DNA of 64,000 nt, from assembly GCA_004000515.1 (NCBI GenBank), contig CP034537.1:5718001-5782000 (forward strand), given 5' to 3'. Below, piece after piece: positions 21,379-30,353 of the stretch; the first letter of the stretch is position 1; each line of letters opens with the position of its first letter. Both the position numbers and the translations under genes were made by a program. This DNA is from Pseudomonas poae. Its GTDB lineage: Bacteria > Pseudomonadota > Gammaproteobacteria > Pseudomonadales > Pseudomonadaceae. Under the pieces are notes generated by a model. It saw only the letters and a list, made by a program, of their open reading frames with translations, was not told the origin of the DNA and did not search any database.

Positions 21379-22689
21379 TCAGTGGTTATAGGCCCGCTCG
21401 TTATGCTCGGCCATGTCCAACCCCATTTCTTCCACCGACTCATGGGCACGCAAGCCGATCAACGCATTGACCACCTTGAGGATGATCCAACTGACCACAA
21501 AGCAATACACCGTGGTCAACAGCACGCCTTTGATCTGTGCGATTACCTGGCTGCCCATGGTCACGCCTTCCACCAGCCCACCCATCGACGGTACGCAGAA
21601 CACGCCGGTCAGAACTGCGCCGATCATGCCGCCGATGCCGTGCAAACCGAATACGTCGAGGCTGTCGTCATAGCCAAAACGGCGTTTCAACACGGTCACG
21701 CTCAGGTAGCAGAACACCCCGCACAACAGGCCGATGGCCAATGCACCGCCAACACCCACATAGGCGCAGGCCGGGGTAATGCCCACCAAACCGGCTAGCG
21801 CACCACTGGCCAAACCCAACGCGCTCGGCTTGCCGACCTTGAACCACTCGGTGAACATCCAACCGAGAATGCCCGCACACGCCCCCAACTGGGTGTTGAG
21901 CATGACGATGCCCGAGGTGCCACTCAGCCCGCCACCGGAGCCGATATTGAAGCCAAACCAGCCGACCCACAGCATCGCCGCGCCGACCATGGTCAGGCTC
22001 AGGTTATGCGCAGGCATTGGTGTGTTCTGGTATCCCTTGCGCTTGCCGAGGATCAGGCATGCGGCCAGCGCCGCCACACCGGCGTTGATGTGCACCGCGG
22101 TGCCGCCGGCAAAGTCCAACACGCCCCAGTTGTGCATCAAGGCCCCCGAGCCGCCCCACACCATATGCGCCACCGGTGCGTACACCAGGGTGAACCAGAT
22201 GGCCATGAACAGCAGCGCCGCCGAGAACTTCATGCGCTCGGCAAAGGCGCCTGCGATGAGTGCCGGAGTGATGATGGCGAAGGTCATCTGGAAGGTCACG
22301 AACACGCCTTCCGGGATATCCCCCACCAGGCTGTCGGGCGTCATGCCCGCCAGAAAGGCACGGCTCAAACCACCGACAAAACTGTTGAACGTCACCTGCC
22401 CGTCAACCATGCCCGTGGTGTCGACCACCATGCTGTAGCCGTAGATCACCCACAGCACGCCCACGAGTCCTGCGATACCAAAACACTGGGTGAACAACGA
22501 CAGCATGTTTTTCGCGCGAACCAATCCACCGTAGAACAACGCGAGTCCCGGCAGGCACATGAACAACACCAGCACGGCGGCGGTGACCATCCAGGCGGTG
22601 CTGCCGGTGTTCAGGACGGGGGCATCGGCGGCCTGGGCCAACGGCACGAATGCACTGGCCGCCAATACAGCAAGAAGACGATTGACCAT
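21379..22689 (-). CDS. amt: Ammonium transporter
   Basis: A 436-residue Amt. It starts MVNRLLAVLAASAFVPLAQA, a cleavable signal as in many proteobacterial Amts, then has 11 hydrophobic segments. Typical signatures are GLALFYGGLVRAKNMLS, DFAGGTAVHINAGVAALAAC and the pore-region FGLHGIGGMIGAVLTG with the second conserved His. I chose the ATG at 22689 because the upstream frame runs through a REP sequence. It moves ammonium across the inner membrane. Its place among amine catabolism genes suggests recovery or sensing of ammonium from methylamine breakdown. No glnK is next to it. Confidence 0.92.
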   Translation of the reverse strand: MVNRLLAVLAASAFVPLAQAADAPVLNTGSTAWMVTAAVLVLFMCLPGLALFYGGLVRAKNMLSLFTQCFGIAGLVGVLWVIYGYSMVVDTTGMVDGQVTFNSFVGGLSRAFLAGMTPDSLVGDIPEGVFVTFQMTFAIITPALIAGAFAERMKFSAALLFMAIWFTLVYAPVAHMVWGGSGALMHNWGVLDFAGGTAVHINAGVAALAACLILGKRKGYQNTPMPAHNLSLTMVGAAMLWVGWFGFNIGSGGGLSGTSGIVMLNTQLGACAGILGWMFTEWFKVGKPSALGLASGALAGLVGITPACAYVGVGGALAIGLLCGVFCYLSVTVLKRRFGYDDSLDVFGLHGIGGMIGAVLTGVFCVPSMGGLVEGVTMGSQVIAQIKGVLLTTVYCFVVSWIILKVVNALIGLRAHESVEEMGLDMAEHNERAYNH

Positions 22690-22745
22690 ATTCAAAGCTC
22701 CTGCAAAAGAAATGGGAAGTGCCTGGTTGTGGTGAACGAGGGTCT

Positions 22746-22834
22746 TGTAGTGAGCGGGCTTGCCCGCGCGGCGGTGTGTCAGGCGCCTTGTGCTTGCCTG
22801 ACACACCGCAGCGCGGGCAAGCCCGCTCATTACA
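22746..22834. repeat. REP doublet at the 3' end of mgsC
   Basis: TAGTGAGCGGGCTTGCCCGC and its complement GCGGGCAAGCCCGCTCATTA form a long, nearly perfect palindrome with inner arms GGTGTGTCAGG and CCTGACACACC. It ends 3 bp before the mgsC stop codon. Confidence 0.9.
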
Positions 22835-22837
22835 GGG

Positions 22838-24158
22838 TTAATAGCCGGAGCCGGGGATCCAAGAGGTACCGGCCAGCGGTACACGGGCCATGGCGGCGGA
22901 CTCTACGGTCAGCGCCACCAGGTCCTCGGGATCGAGGTTGTGCAGGTGCGACTTGCCGCACGCGCGTGCCATGGTCTGGGCTTCCAGCACCATCACCCGC
23001 AGGTAGTTGGCCAAGCGGCGCCCGCCTTCCACCGGGTCCAGGCGCTTGGACAGCTCCGGGTCCTGGTGGTGATGCCGGCCGGGTCGCGGCCGTTTTGCCA
23101 GTCGTCGTAGAAACCGGCCGCCGAGCCGATCTTTTTCAACTCTTCGTCCAAGCGTGGGTGGTTGTCGCCCAGGGCAATCAGCGCCGCCGTGCCGATGGCC
23201 ACCGCATCCGCGCCCATCGCCATGGCCTTGGCCACATCGGCGCCGTTACGGATGCCGCCCGACACAATCAACTGCACCTTGCGGTGCATGCCCATCTCCT
23301 GCAGTGCCTGTACCGCCTGCGGGATGGCCGACAGAATCGGGATGCCGACGTGTTCGATAAACACTTCCTGGGTCGCAGCCGTACCGCCTTGCATGCCGTC
23401 GAGCACGATCACATCGGCACCGGCTTTCACCGCCAGCTTCACGTCGTAATACGGGCGGCTGGCGCCGATTTTCACGTAGATCGGTTTTTCCCAATCGGTG
23501 ATCTCGCGCAGCTCGGCGATCTTGATCGCCAAGTCATCCGGGCCGGTCCAGTCCGGTGGCGGCAGGCGCTGCGCTGGTCCACGCCGATCGGCAAGGTGCG
23601 CATGCCGGCCACGCGCTCGGTGACTTTCATGCCCAGCAACATGCCACCACCGCCGGGCTTGGCGCCCTGGCCCAGTACGATCTCGATGGCGTCGGCCTTG
23701 CGCAAATCATCCGGGTTCATGCCGTAGCGCGACGGCAGGTACTGATACACCAAGTGCTGGGACTGGCCGCGTTCTTCCGGGGTCATGCCGCCGTCGCCGG
23801 TGGTGGTGCTGGTACCGGCGATGGTCGCGCCACGGCCCAGGGCTTCCTTGGCATTGGCCGAGAGTGCGCCGAAGCTCATGCCGGCGATGGTCACCGGGAT
23901 CTTCAGGTGGATCGGCTTCTTGGCAAAGCGGTTGCCGAGGATTACATCGGTGCCGCACTTCTCGCGATAGCCTTCCAGCGGGTAGCGCGACACGCTGGCG
24001 CCCAGCAGCAACAGGTCATCGAAATGCGGCAGCTTGCGCTTGGTGCCGCCGCCGCGAATGTCGTAGATGCCGGTTTCGGCGGCACGCTGGATTTCCTGGA
24101 TGGTCAGGCGGTCGAAGGTGGCCGACTCGCGCAGGACCGGAGTGTGTTGTTCGCTCAT
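22838..24158 (-). CDS. mgsC: N-methylglutamate synthase subunit C, glutamate-synthase-like FMN protein (two frameshifts)
   Basis: The repaired protein is 440 residues, similar to the FMN-binding synthase domain of glutamate synthase. With MgsA and MgsB it makes N-methylglutamate from methylamine and glutamate. Visible segments are MSFGALSANAKEALGRGATI, KPGGGGMLLGMKV, VKIGASRPYYDVKLAVKAGA then DVIVLDGMQGG, and VSGGIRNGADVAKAMAMGAD, the phosphate-binding barrel motif. One G is missing at about 23065 (repair GITTQDPELSKRLDP) and one near 23570 (repair VDQRQRLPPPDWTGP). It is the last gene of gmaS-mgsABC. Confidence 0.88.
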
Positions 24159-24173
24159 GGTGAAGCTCCTGGA

Positions 24174-24847
24174 TCAGTACGCGGAGGCGTTATCGACTTT
24201 GAAGTTGTACAGCTGGCGGGCGGAACCGTAGCGCTTGAAGTCCGCCGCCTGATGGGCGAAACCGGCCAGGTCCAGCAGCGCTTGCAGCTCTTGCAGGTGC
24301 TCGCTGCGCATCTCTTTTCGATGCAATCGGAACCCAGGGACTCCACCGTGCCTTTGACGTAGATATGGGTTTCGTACAGCGAGTCGCCCAGTGCATCACC
24401 GGCATCGCCGCATACGACCAAACGCCCGGCCTGCCCCATGAAGCAGCTCATATGGCCGATGCTGCCGCCCACCACAATGTCGATGCCCTTCATGGAGATG
24501 CCGCAACGCGCGCCCGCATCGCCTTCAATCACCAGCAAGCCACCATGGGCCGTGGCCCCCGCGGCCTGGGAGGCGCTGCCTTTGACGCGCACCGAGCCCG
24601 ACATCATGTTTTCGGCGCAGCCCACGCCGACGTTGCCGTGCACGGTGATCGACGCCTGCTGGTTCATGCCCGCGCAGTAGTAACCGGCATGGCCCTCGAT
24701 ATCGATGGAAACCGGTTGGTTCACGCCCACGGCGAGGTTGTGCTTGCCGTTGGAATGAGTGACGCGCCATTCGCTGTCGATAGCCTGGCCGTGCAGCGCC
24801 TGGTTGAGGTCACGCACGGTGGCGGTGGAAAGATCGATGGTTTGCAT
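24174..24847 (-). CDS. mgsB: N-methylglutamate synthase subunit B, GXGXG beta-helix protein (frameshifted)
   Basis: The repaired protein is 224 residues and matches the C-terminal beta-helix (GXGXG) domain of glutamate synthase. Repeating turns include GHAGYYCAGMNQQASITVHG, GNVGVGCAENMMSGSVRVKG and GGSIGHMSCFMGQAGRLVVC. One A is missing from a run (T-run 24315-24318 on this strand); repair gives DCIEKEMRSEHLQELQALLD and a normal end ...NASAY at 24174. It likely holds the MgsABC complex together. It lies 15 bp from mgsC and 11 bp from mgsA. Confidence 0.88.
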
Positions 24848-24858
24848 ATGTGCGCTCC

Positions 24859-25763
24859 TTAAGCTGATGGGCGTTCCCAGATGTACAACGTGGCCGGTGC
24901 CGGCTCCCAGATACGGGCGTTCTCGATGCCCGGCAGGCTCGACAGCGCCTGGTATTCGGAGGCCATGGCCACGTAGTCGTCGGTTTCGGCGAGGATCGCC
25001 GGCTTGCAGGCGATGGGGTCGCGGATCACCGCAAAACCGTTGCGCGTGCCGATGGCAAAGGTGAAGAAACCGTCGAGGTCTTCCAGGGCATGGTCCAGCG
25101 CTTCTTTGAGCGAGTCGCCCTGTTGCAGGCGCCAGGTCAGGTAACCGGCGGCGACTTCGGTGTCGTTGTCGGTTTCAAAATGAATGCCTTCGCGCTTGAG
25201 CTCCTGGCGCAGGCGAAAGTGGTTGGACAGCGAGCCGTTGTGCACCAGGCACAGGTCGGCACCGGTGGAAAACGGGTGGCTGCCTTCCATGGTCACCGCG
25301 CTCTCGGTCGCCATGCGGGTGTGACCGATGATGTGGCTGCCCTGCATTTTAGCGAGGCCGAAACGCTGGGAAATTTCCTTGGGCAGGCCCATGCCTTTGA
25401 GGATTTCGATGCTTTGCCCGGCGCTCATGATGCGCACGCTCGGCGCCAACTCCGCCAAGGCCAGGCGCACTGGCGCCTCGTCGGCGTGGATCTTCAAGAC
25501 GGCGGCACTGGCGTTCTGGAACCAGTCCAGCGAACAGCCCAGACGCCCTTCCAGCTCACCCATCAGGGCCTGCCAGTCGAAGGCTTCGGTGGTGGCTTGC
25601 AGGGTCAGCTTGACCCAGCCATCGGCCACTTCATCGCCGTAGATGGCAAAGCCCGCGCTGTCCGGGCCACGGTCGGTCATGGCTTGCAGCATCGGTTCAA
25701 ACAACTGGCCGAGCTGGGCTTCCAGCTGCGGTTTTTCAGGTACAGGCCTACGATTCCACACAT
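24859..25763 (-). CDS. mgsA: N-methylglutamate synthase subunit A, class II glutamine amidotransferase-like (frameshifted at the start)
   Basis: The repaired protein is 301 residues of the Ntn-type glutamine amidotransferase fold. The true start is ATG at 25763, giving MCGIVGLYLKKPQLEAQLGQ with the N-terminal Cys nucleophile. One A is missing (T-run 25732-25736 on this strand), so an uncorrected reading starts at 25779 and loses that Cys. Other marks are MTDRGPDSAGFAIYG, the GHTRMATESAV loop, and LVHNGSLSNHFRLR. It follows gmaS by 22 bp and supplies the glutamine- or glutamyl-amide-handling part of the synthase. Confidence 0.88.
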
Positions 25764-25785
25764 AACAAGTCTCCGTCACACGGTG

Positions 25786-27120
25786 TCAGAAAAATTCGGT
25801 GTAGCGCTGGATTTCCCAGTCGCTCACATGGCGGCTGTATTCCACCCACTCCATGCGCTTGAGCTTGATGAACTCGCCCACGATCTGCGGGCCCAGCACC
25901 TCGGCGAACAACGGGTCGGCTTCCAGCGCGTCGCAGGCTTCCTTGAGGGATTGGGGCAGCGTCTTGATGCCGCGCGCGGCGATCTGCTCAAGGCTCAGGC
26001 TGTAGAGGTTTTCGTTGCAGACGTGGTCGATTTCCAACTGGCGATCGATGCCGTCCAGCCCGGCGGCGATGATCGCGGCGCTGACCAGGTAGGGGTTGCA
26101 GCCGGCGTCCGGCAGGCGGAACTCCAGGCGGCCATAGGGCACTCGCACCATGGCCGAACGGTTGTTGGCGCCGAAGGCGATAAAGGCCGGGGCCCAGGTG
26201 GCACCGGATAGTGAGTTACCGACCACCAGGCGCTTGTAGGAGTTGACCGTGGGCGCGGCGAAGGCACACAGCGCCGGGCCATGGGCGAGCAAACCGGCGG
26301 CAAAGTGGTAAGCCAGTTTGGACAGGCCCATGCCGCTAGGGTCGCTGGCATCAAAGAACAGGTTCTTGTTCTCTGCGCTGCTGATGGACAGGTGAAAGTG
26401 CATGCCGTTGCCGGCGCGCTTCGGGTCCGGCTTGGGCATGAACGAGCAGATCATGCCCAGGTCATTGGCGATCTCGCCGGCGGCCATGCGGAAGAAGGTG
26501 AAGCGATCGGCCGAGGTCAGCGCGTCGCTGTAGGTGTAGTTGATCTCGAACTGGCCGTTGGCGTCTTCGTGGTCGATTTGGTAGACCTCGAAGTCCACCG
26601 CCTGCAAGGCCTCGGTCAGGCGCTCCAAAAATACCCGTGAACGCGACAGGCCCTTGTAGTCGTAGCAAGGCTTGTCGAGGTTATCGCTGGCGTCCACCAG
26701 TTGCAGCTTGCCGTGCTCGTCGCGGCGCATCAGGTTGAACTCGGGCTCCAGGCCGGTGTTCAGGGTCCAGCCCTTGTCCTGCAGGCGCTGCACCTGTTGT
26801 TGCAGCACGTAGCGGCTGTCATAGGGATGGGGCTTGCCGTCCACGTGGCCGACACACACCACGCGCCCGTAGCCCGGCTGCCACGGCACCGGCGTCAGCG
26901 TGGCCAGGTCGCCTCGGGCCATGAAGTCCGGGCCATGGGGCTCCATGCCCATGCCACTGATGGCAAACCCGGCAAACCCCGCGCCCTCTTCGGCCACCGT
27001 CTTCAGCCCGCAGATGGGCACCGACTTGGTCTTGGCCGCGCCATGTATATCCACAAACTGAGCAAGCACGTACTTGATCCCGTGCTTGTCGATGATGCGC
27101 TGGGTTTCTGCTGGCAACAT
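25786..27120 (-). CDS. gmaS: Glutamine synthetase-like gamma-glutamylmethylamide synthetase
   Basis: An intact 444-residue glutamine synthetase homologue. It starts [20 protein letters not shown] and has the [16 protein letters not shown] segment, the metal and ATP site [14 protein letters not shown], and NSYKRLVVG. Together with mgsABC directly downstream, this identifies it as GmaS, which joins methylamine to glutamate using ATP. This is the first step of the methylamine indirect pathway. A general GlnA function is unlikely in this context. The 255 bp upstream hold GGGAA/TTCCC motifs shared in part with the dmm operon. Confidence 0.92.
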   Translation of the reverse strand: MLPAETQRIIDKHGIKYVLAQFVDIHGAAKTKSVPICGLKTVAEEGAGFAGFAISGMGMEPHGPDFMARGDLATLTPVPWQPGYGRVVCVGHVDGKPHPYDSRYVLQQQVQRLQDKGWTLNTGLEPEFNLMRRDEHGKLQLVDASDNLDKPCYDYKGLSRSRVFLERLTEALQAVDFEVYQIDHEDANGQFEINYTYSDALTSADRFTFFRMAAGEIANDLGMICSFMPKPDPKRAGNGMHFHLSISSAENKNLFFDASDPSGMGLSKLAYHFAAGLLAHGPALCAFAAPTVNSYKRLVVGNSLSGATWAPAFIAFGANNRSAMVRVPYGRLEFRLPDAGCNPYLVSAAIIAAGLDGIDRQLEIDHVCNENLYSLSLEQIAARGIKTLPQSLKEACDALEADPLFAEVLGPQIVGEFIKLKRMEWVEYSRHVSDWEIQRYTEFF

Positions 27121-27270
27121 TGCTCGTCACTCCTCGCGAAAAGGCAAAACAGTGTGGATGGGCCGAACCGTCTTTTTATTCCTAAAAAGAAAGTTAGTTT
27201 CATCACAGGAATGCAATAGCCTTGCCAGATTGGCGAGCGAATGCCGCTGAGAGCGCAATTGTGCGATATA

Positions 27271-27350
27271 TATGGGAATATTCTTTTCCCCTTGGGAATA
27301 CGCTCCCCAGGGCTGGCCGCCAAGAGCCGTAGATTGCACTTTCCCAGTGC
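27271..27350. promoter_or_regulatory. Operator cluster between gmaS and the XRE regulator
   Basis: It contains GGGAATA at 27274-27280, TTTTCCCC-TTG-GGAA at 27284-27298 (TTCCC-N3-GGGAA palindrome) and GCACT-TTCCC-AGTGC at 27336-27350. The 27284 site matches the 10185 site before dmm in all 12 defined positions. Confidence 0.55.
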
Positions 27351-27376
27351 GAAACTAATATTACCGAACGGAAACC

Positions 27377-27994
27377 GTGCAGGATCTGATGACAATGCCC
27401 ACCGAAACCGCTCCACGCCTCAAGCTCGAGCAATACCTGGGCCTGCAGATCAAACGCCAGCGCCAGGCGCAGGACCTCAAGCTGTCCGATGTGGCGAAGA
27501 TCGCCGACATCAGCCAGGGCATGCTGAGCAAGATCGAAAACGCCCAGGTCTCCACCAGCCTCGACACCTTGAGCCGTTTGTGTGATGTGCTGGGGCTGCC
27601 GCTCTCCAAATTGTTCAGTGAATATGACCAGCAGGATGGCAGTGCTTTATTGGTCAAGGCCGACCAGGGCATGGAGGTGGTGCGCCGGGGCACCGAGAAG
27701 GGCCACACCTATCACCTGCTCAACCATACGCGCGGGCCGAAGAAGAGTTTCGAGGCGTATATGGTGAGCATGGATGACGCGAGCGAGGAGTTTCCGACGT
27801 TCTCTCATCCAGGCACGGAGTTCTTGCACCTGCTGGAGGGAGAGCTGATTTATCGGCATGGCAATCAGCTGTATCGAATGGAGGCCGGGGACAGCCTGAC
27901 CTTTGAAGGCGAGGTGCCCCATGGGCCGGAACAGCTGGTGCAGGTGCCGATCCGGCTGTTGTCGATCATGAACTACGGGGCTGACAAGGAATAA
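27377..27994 (+). CDS. XRE-family regulator with C-terminal cupin domain
   Basis: A 205-residue regulator. The N-terminal helix-turn-helix (residues about 17-75) includes LKLSDVAKIADISQGMLSKI and LDTLSRLCDVLGLPLSKLFS. The C-terminal cupin (about 125-195) has HPGTEFLHLLEGELIYRHG and EVPHGPEQL, typical of a small-ligand sensor. It starts at GTG 27377, or possibly at an ATG 12 bp later. It is divergent from gmaS and is the best candidate to bind the GGGAA/TTCCC sites there and before the dmm operon. Related XRE-cupin proteins control amine and amino acid catabolism. Confidence 0.88.
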   Translation: MQDLMTMPTETAPRLKLEQYLGLQIKRQRQAQDLKLSDVAKIADISQGMLSKIENAQVSTSLDTLSRLCDVLGLPLSKLFSEYDQQDGSALLVKADQGMEVVRRGTEKGHTYHLLNHTRGPKKSFEAYMVSMDDASEEFPTFSHPGTEFLHLLEGELIYRHGNQLYRMEAGDSLTFEGEVPHGPEQLVQVPIRLLSIMNYGADKE

Positions 27995-27995
27995 G

Positions 27996-29402
27996 TCAGT
28001 CGGTGTAACTCAGCTTCACCGCCCTGCTCTCCTGCGTTTTCTGGCGTGTCGCCAGGCAGTAATACAACGGGCACGTCACCACCAACCCCACCAGCCACGA
28101 CAGGTCGGCGCCTTCCACCAGGTTGGCGTACGGGCCCACGTAAAGCGACGTATTGGCGAACGGCAGTTGCACCAGGATGCCGATGAAATACGCGACGATG
28201 GCATGCAGGTTAAAGCGCCCGTAAATGCCGCCATCCGCCTGGAAGATCGAAGCGATGTCGTAATGGCCGCGCTTGATGATGTAGAAGTCGATCAGATTGA
28301 TCGACGCCCACGGCACCAGCACCAGCAACAATGCGAGGATCAGGCCGATAAATTGCGAGATGAAGTTGGCCGACGCGCCCAGCGCCACCAGGCAGCAACC
28401 GATCAGGACAACACCCGAGAGCACCACGCGCACCTTGATGCTTGGGGTCCAGTGGCTGGCAAAGGTTTGGATCGAGGTAATGATCGACAGCACCGCGCCG
28501 TACAGATTCAGGGCGTTGTGGCTGATGATATTGAGCAGGAACAGCACCATCAGGATCGGCCCCAACCAACCGGTGGCCTGCTTGACCGCAACCATCGCTT
28601 CGGTGCCTTCGGGCGTGGCCAACGCGGCCACCAGGCCAAAGGCAAACGACAAAATGGTGCCGAGGGTGGCGCCGAGGTAGGTGGCAATAAACGGTCGGGT
28701 GATGCCGATATCCGCCGGCAGGTAGCGCGAGTAGTCGCTGGTGTAGGGTGAGAAGCTGATCTGCCAGATCACCCCAAGGGACACGGTAGCCAGCCAGCCC
28801 GCCAGGTTGAAACCACCACGGCTGAGGAAATCCGCCGGCAAGTCGTGGGCGAAGATGTAGATGAACCCTGCGAGCAACGCGCCGCCCATCACCCAGGTGC
28901 CGATGCGGTTCAGGCTATGGATAAAGCGGTAGCCGATCACACCGATGGCGGTGGCGCTGAGGGCGCCGATCAGGATGCTCGCCGGTACCGGCACCGATGG
29001 CACGATGCCGACGATGGACTTGCCCGCCAGCACGATATTGGAAATGAAAAAGCCGATGTAGATCAGCGCCGCGAAGAACACGATCAGCAGCGCGCCATAC
29101 CGCCCGAACTGCCCCCTGCTCTGCACCATCTGCGGAATGCCCATGCGCGGGCCCTGGGCTGACGCGAGGGCAATCACGATACCGCCGAGCATGTGCCCGA
29201 GGGCAATCGCCAGCAGCCCCCACATCAGGTTGAGGTGAAACACCTGGGCCACCATCGCGCCGGTGACGATAGGCAGCGGCGCAATGTTGGTGCTGAACCA
29301 TAAGGTGAACAGGTCGCGGGCCTTTCCATGGCGCTCTGCGAGGGGAACGTAATCGACCGTGTGATTCTCGATCAGGGGGTCTTGCCGTGACATCTGGGGC
29401 AT
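27996..29402 (-). CDS. NCS1-family nucleobase/cytosine-type permease
   Basis: A 468-residue secondary transporter with about 12 membrane segments. It is of the CodB/NCS1 family, which imports cytosine, purines, hydantoins, allantoin or vitamin-like rings. Segments include GKARDLFTLWFSTNIAPLPI, GPRMGIPQMVQSRGQFGRYG and SLGVIWQISFSPYTSDYSRY. Another start three codons in (29393) is possible. An operator copy lies 84 bp upstream, so it probably belongs to the flavin-oxidation regulon. It would then import an N-heterocycle that the monooxygenase attacks. It converges on the XRE gene with one base between them. Confidence 0.87.
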   Translation of the reverse strand: MPQMSRQDPLIENHTVDYVPLAERHGKARDLFTLWFSTNIAPLPIVTGAMVAQVFHLNLMWGLLAIALGHMLGGIVIALASAQGPRMGIPQMVQSRGQFGRYGALLIVFFAALIYIGFFISNIVLAGKSIVGIVPSVPVPASILIGALSATAIGVIGYRFIHSLNRIGTWVMGGALLAGFIYIFAHDLPADFLSRGGFNLAGWLATVSLGVIWQISFSPYTSDYSRYLPADIGITRPFIATYLGATLGTILSFAFGLVAALATPEGTEAMVAVKQATGWLGPILMVLFLLNIISHNALNLYGAVLSIITSIQTFASHWTPSIKVRVVLSGVVLIGCCLVALGASANFISQFIGLILALLLVLVPWASINLIDFYIIKRGHYDIASIFQADGGIYGRFNLHAIVAYFIGILVQLPFANTSLYVGPYANLVEGADLSWLVGLVVTCPLYYCLATRQKTQESRAVKLSYTD

Positions 29403-29485
29403 GGAAATGAACTCGCGTTTGTCTGATCTTATAGTTGTTTGACGCCAAACCGGGGGAGCTCTGCGGCCACCCCTCAGATGAACAC

Positions 29486-29502
29486 CATATTATGGTATTC
29501 CA
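29486..29502. promoter_or_regulatory. Putative GntR operator 3
   Basis: CATATTATGGTATTCCA, the reverse complement of TGGAATACCATAATATG at 3449-3465, identical over 17 bases. It precedes the NCS1 permease gene. Confidence 0.72.
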
Positions 29503-29658
29503 ACATTTTCACAAGACTGATCCGTAGTCTTTGCACGCATCTGATCTGCAATTGTGCCACATGGCCCACTGCCATTTCTCGCTGAAAGCCCCGTATTTAT
29601 TGGTTATAAGACCAAAGGTTGACGCTTGTCGGGCGCTCCAAAAGCGCTTGCATCGATT

Positions 29659-29674
29659 GTATTACGGTATACCA
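29659..29674. promoter_or_regulatory. Putative GntR operator 4
   Basis: GTATTACGGTATACCA, matching 15 of 16 bases of the 32352 site. It contains the palindrome GGTATACC and lies 50 bp before the flavin reductase start codon. Confidence 0.72.
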
Positions 29675-29723
29675 TCAGACCTACAAACCCATAAAAACCG
29701 TTATACCGTTCGAGGACCACCCC

Positions 29724-30209
29724 ATGATCGATGCCGCCATCTACAAACAAGTGATGGGTTCGTTTCCGTCCGGAGTCACCGTGATCACCACCTTGGATGA
29801 CGACGGGCAAATTGTTGGGTTGACCGCCAGTGCATTCAGCTCGTTGTCCATGGACCCGGCGCTGGTGCTGTTCTGCCCCAACTACAGCTCGGATTCGTAC
29901 CCGGTGCTGATCAAGAACAAGCGCTTTGCCATCCACGTACTGTCTGGCGGGCAGCAGAACGAAGCCTATGCGTTTGCACGCAAGGGCAAGGACAAGGCGC
30001 AAGGCATCGAGTGGACATTGAGTGCATTGGGCAACCCGATCCTGGCGAATGCCACGGCGGTGATCGAGTGCGAGTTGTGGCGTGAATATGAAGGCGGTGA
30101 TCACGCGATCATGGTGGGCTCGGTGAAAAACCTGATCGTGCCCGTGCAGAACGCCGGGCCGCTGGTGTATTGCAATGGCAAGATGGGCGCGCTGCCTGTG
30201 GTGGCCTGA
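29724..30209 (+). CDS. Flavin reductase family protein (FMN:NAD(P)H oxidoreductase component)
   Basis: A 161-residue flavin reductase of the HpaC/DIM6-NTAB fold. It contains MGSFPSGVTVITTLDDDG, VGLTASAFSSLSMDPALVLF and the nucleotide-site FAIHVLSGGQQNEAYAFARK. Such proteins supply free reduced FMN to a separate monooxygenase. The start is the ATG at 29724; an upstream reading would run through the operator. A luciferase-family monooxygenase with the same operator lies 2.3 kb downstream and is the obvious partner. The divergent NCS1 permease has its own operator in the same gap. Confidence 0.9.
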   Translation: MIDAAIYKQVMGSFPSGVTVITTLDDDGQIVGLTASAFSSLSMDPALVLFCPNYSSDSYPVLIKNKRFAIHVLSGGQQNEAYAFARKGKDKAQGIEWTLSALGNPILANATAVIECELWREYEGGDHAIMVGSVKNLIVPVQNAGPLVYCNGKMGALPVVA

Positions 30210-30238
30210 CTGCCACCTTCAAAGACAACACACATCAA

Positions 30239-30330
30239 AATGTGGGAGCGGGCTTGCTCGCGAATGCGGTGTTTCAGTCGATGTATTCGGTGACTGACAG
30301 ACTGTATTCGCGAGCAAGCCTGATTGCACT
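30239..30330. repeat. REP doublet with degraded right arm
   Basis: The left arm TGTGGGAGCGGGCTTGCTCG is intact. The right arm begins GCGAGCAAGCC but then reads TGATTGCACTT instead of CGCTCCCACATT, so the outer pairing is lost. It lies between the flavin reductase and chemoreceptor 3' ends. Confidence 0.8.
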
Positions 30331-30353
30331 TCAAAGGGGTGCGGGGTTAAACC

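Noticed and set aside
22006..23727. 573-codon plus-strand frame
   Set aside because: It is antisense to amt and mgsC and runs through a REP doublet.
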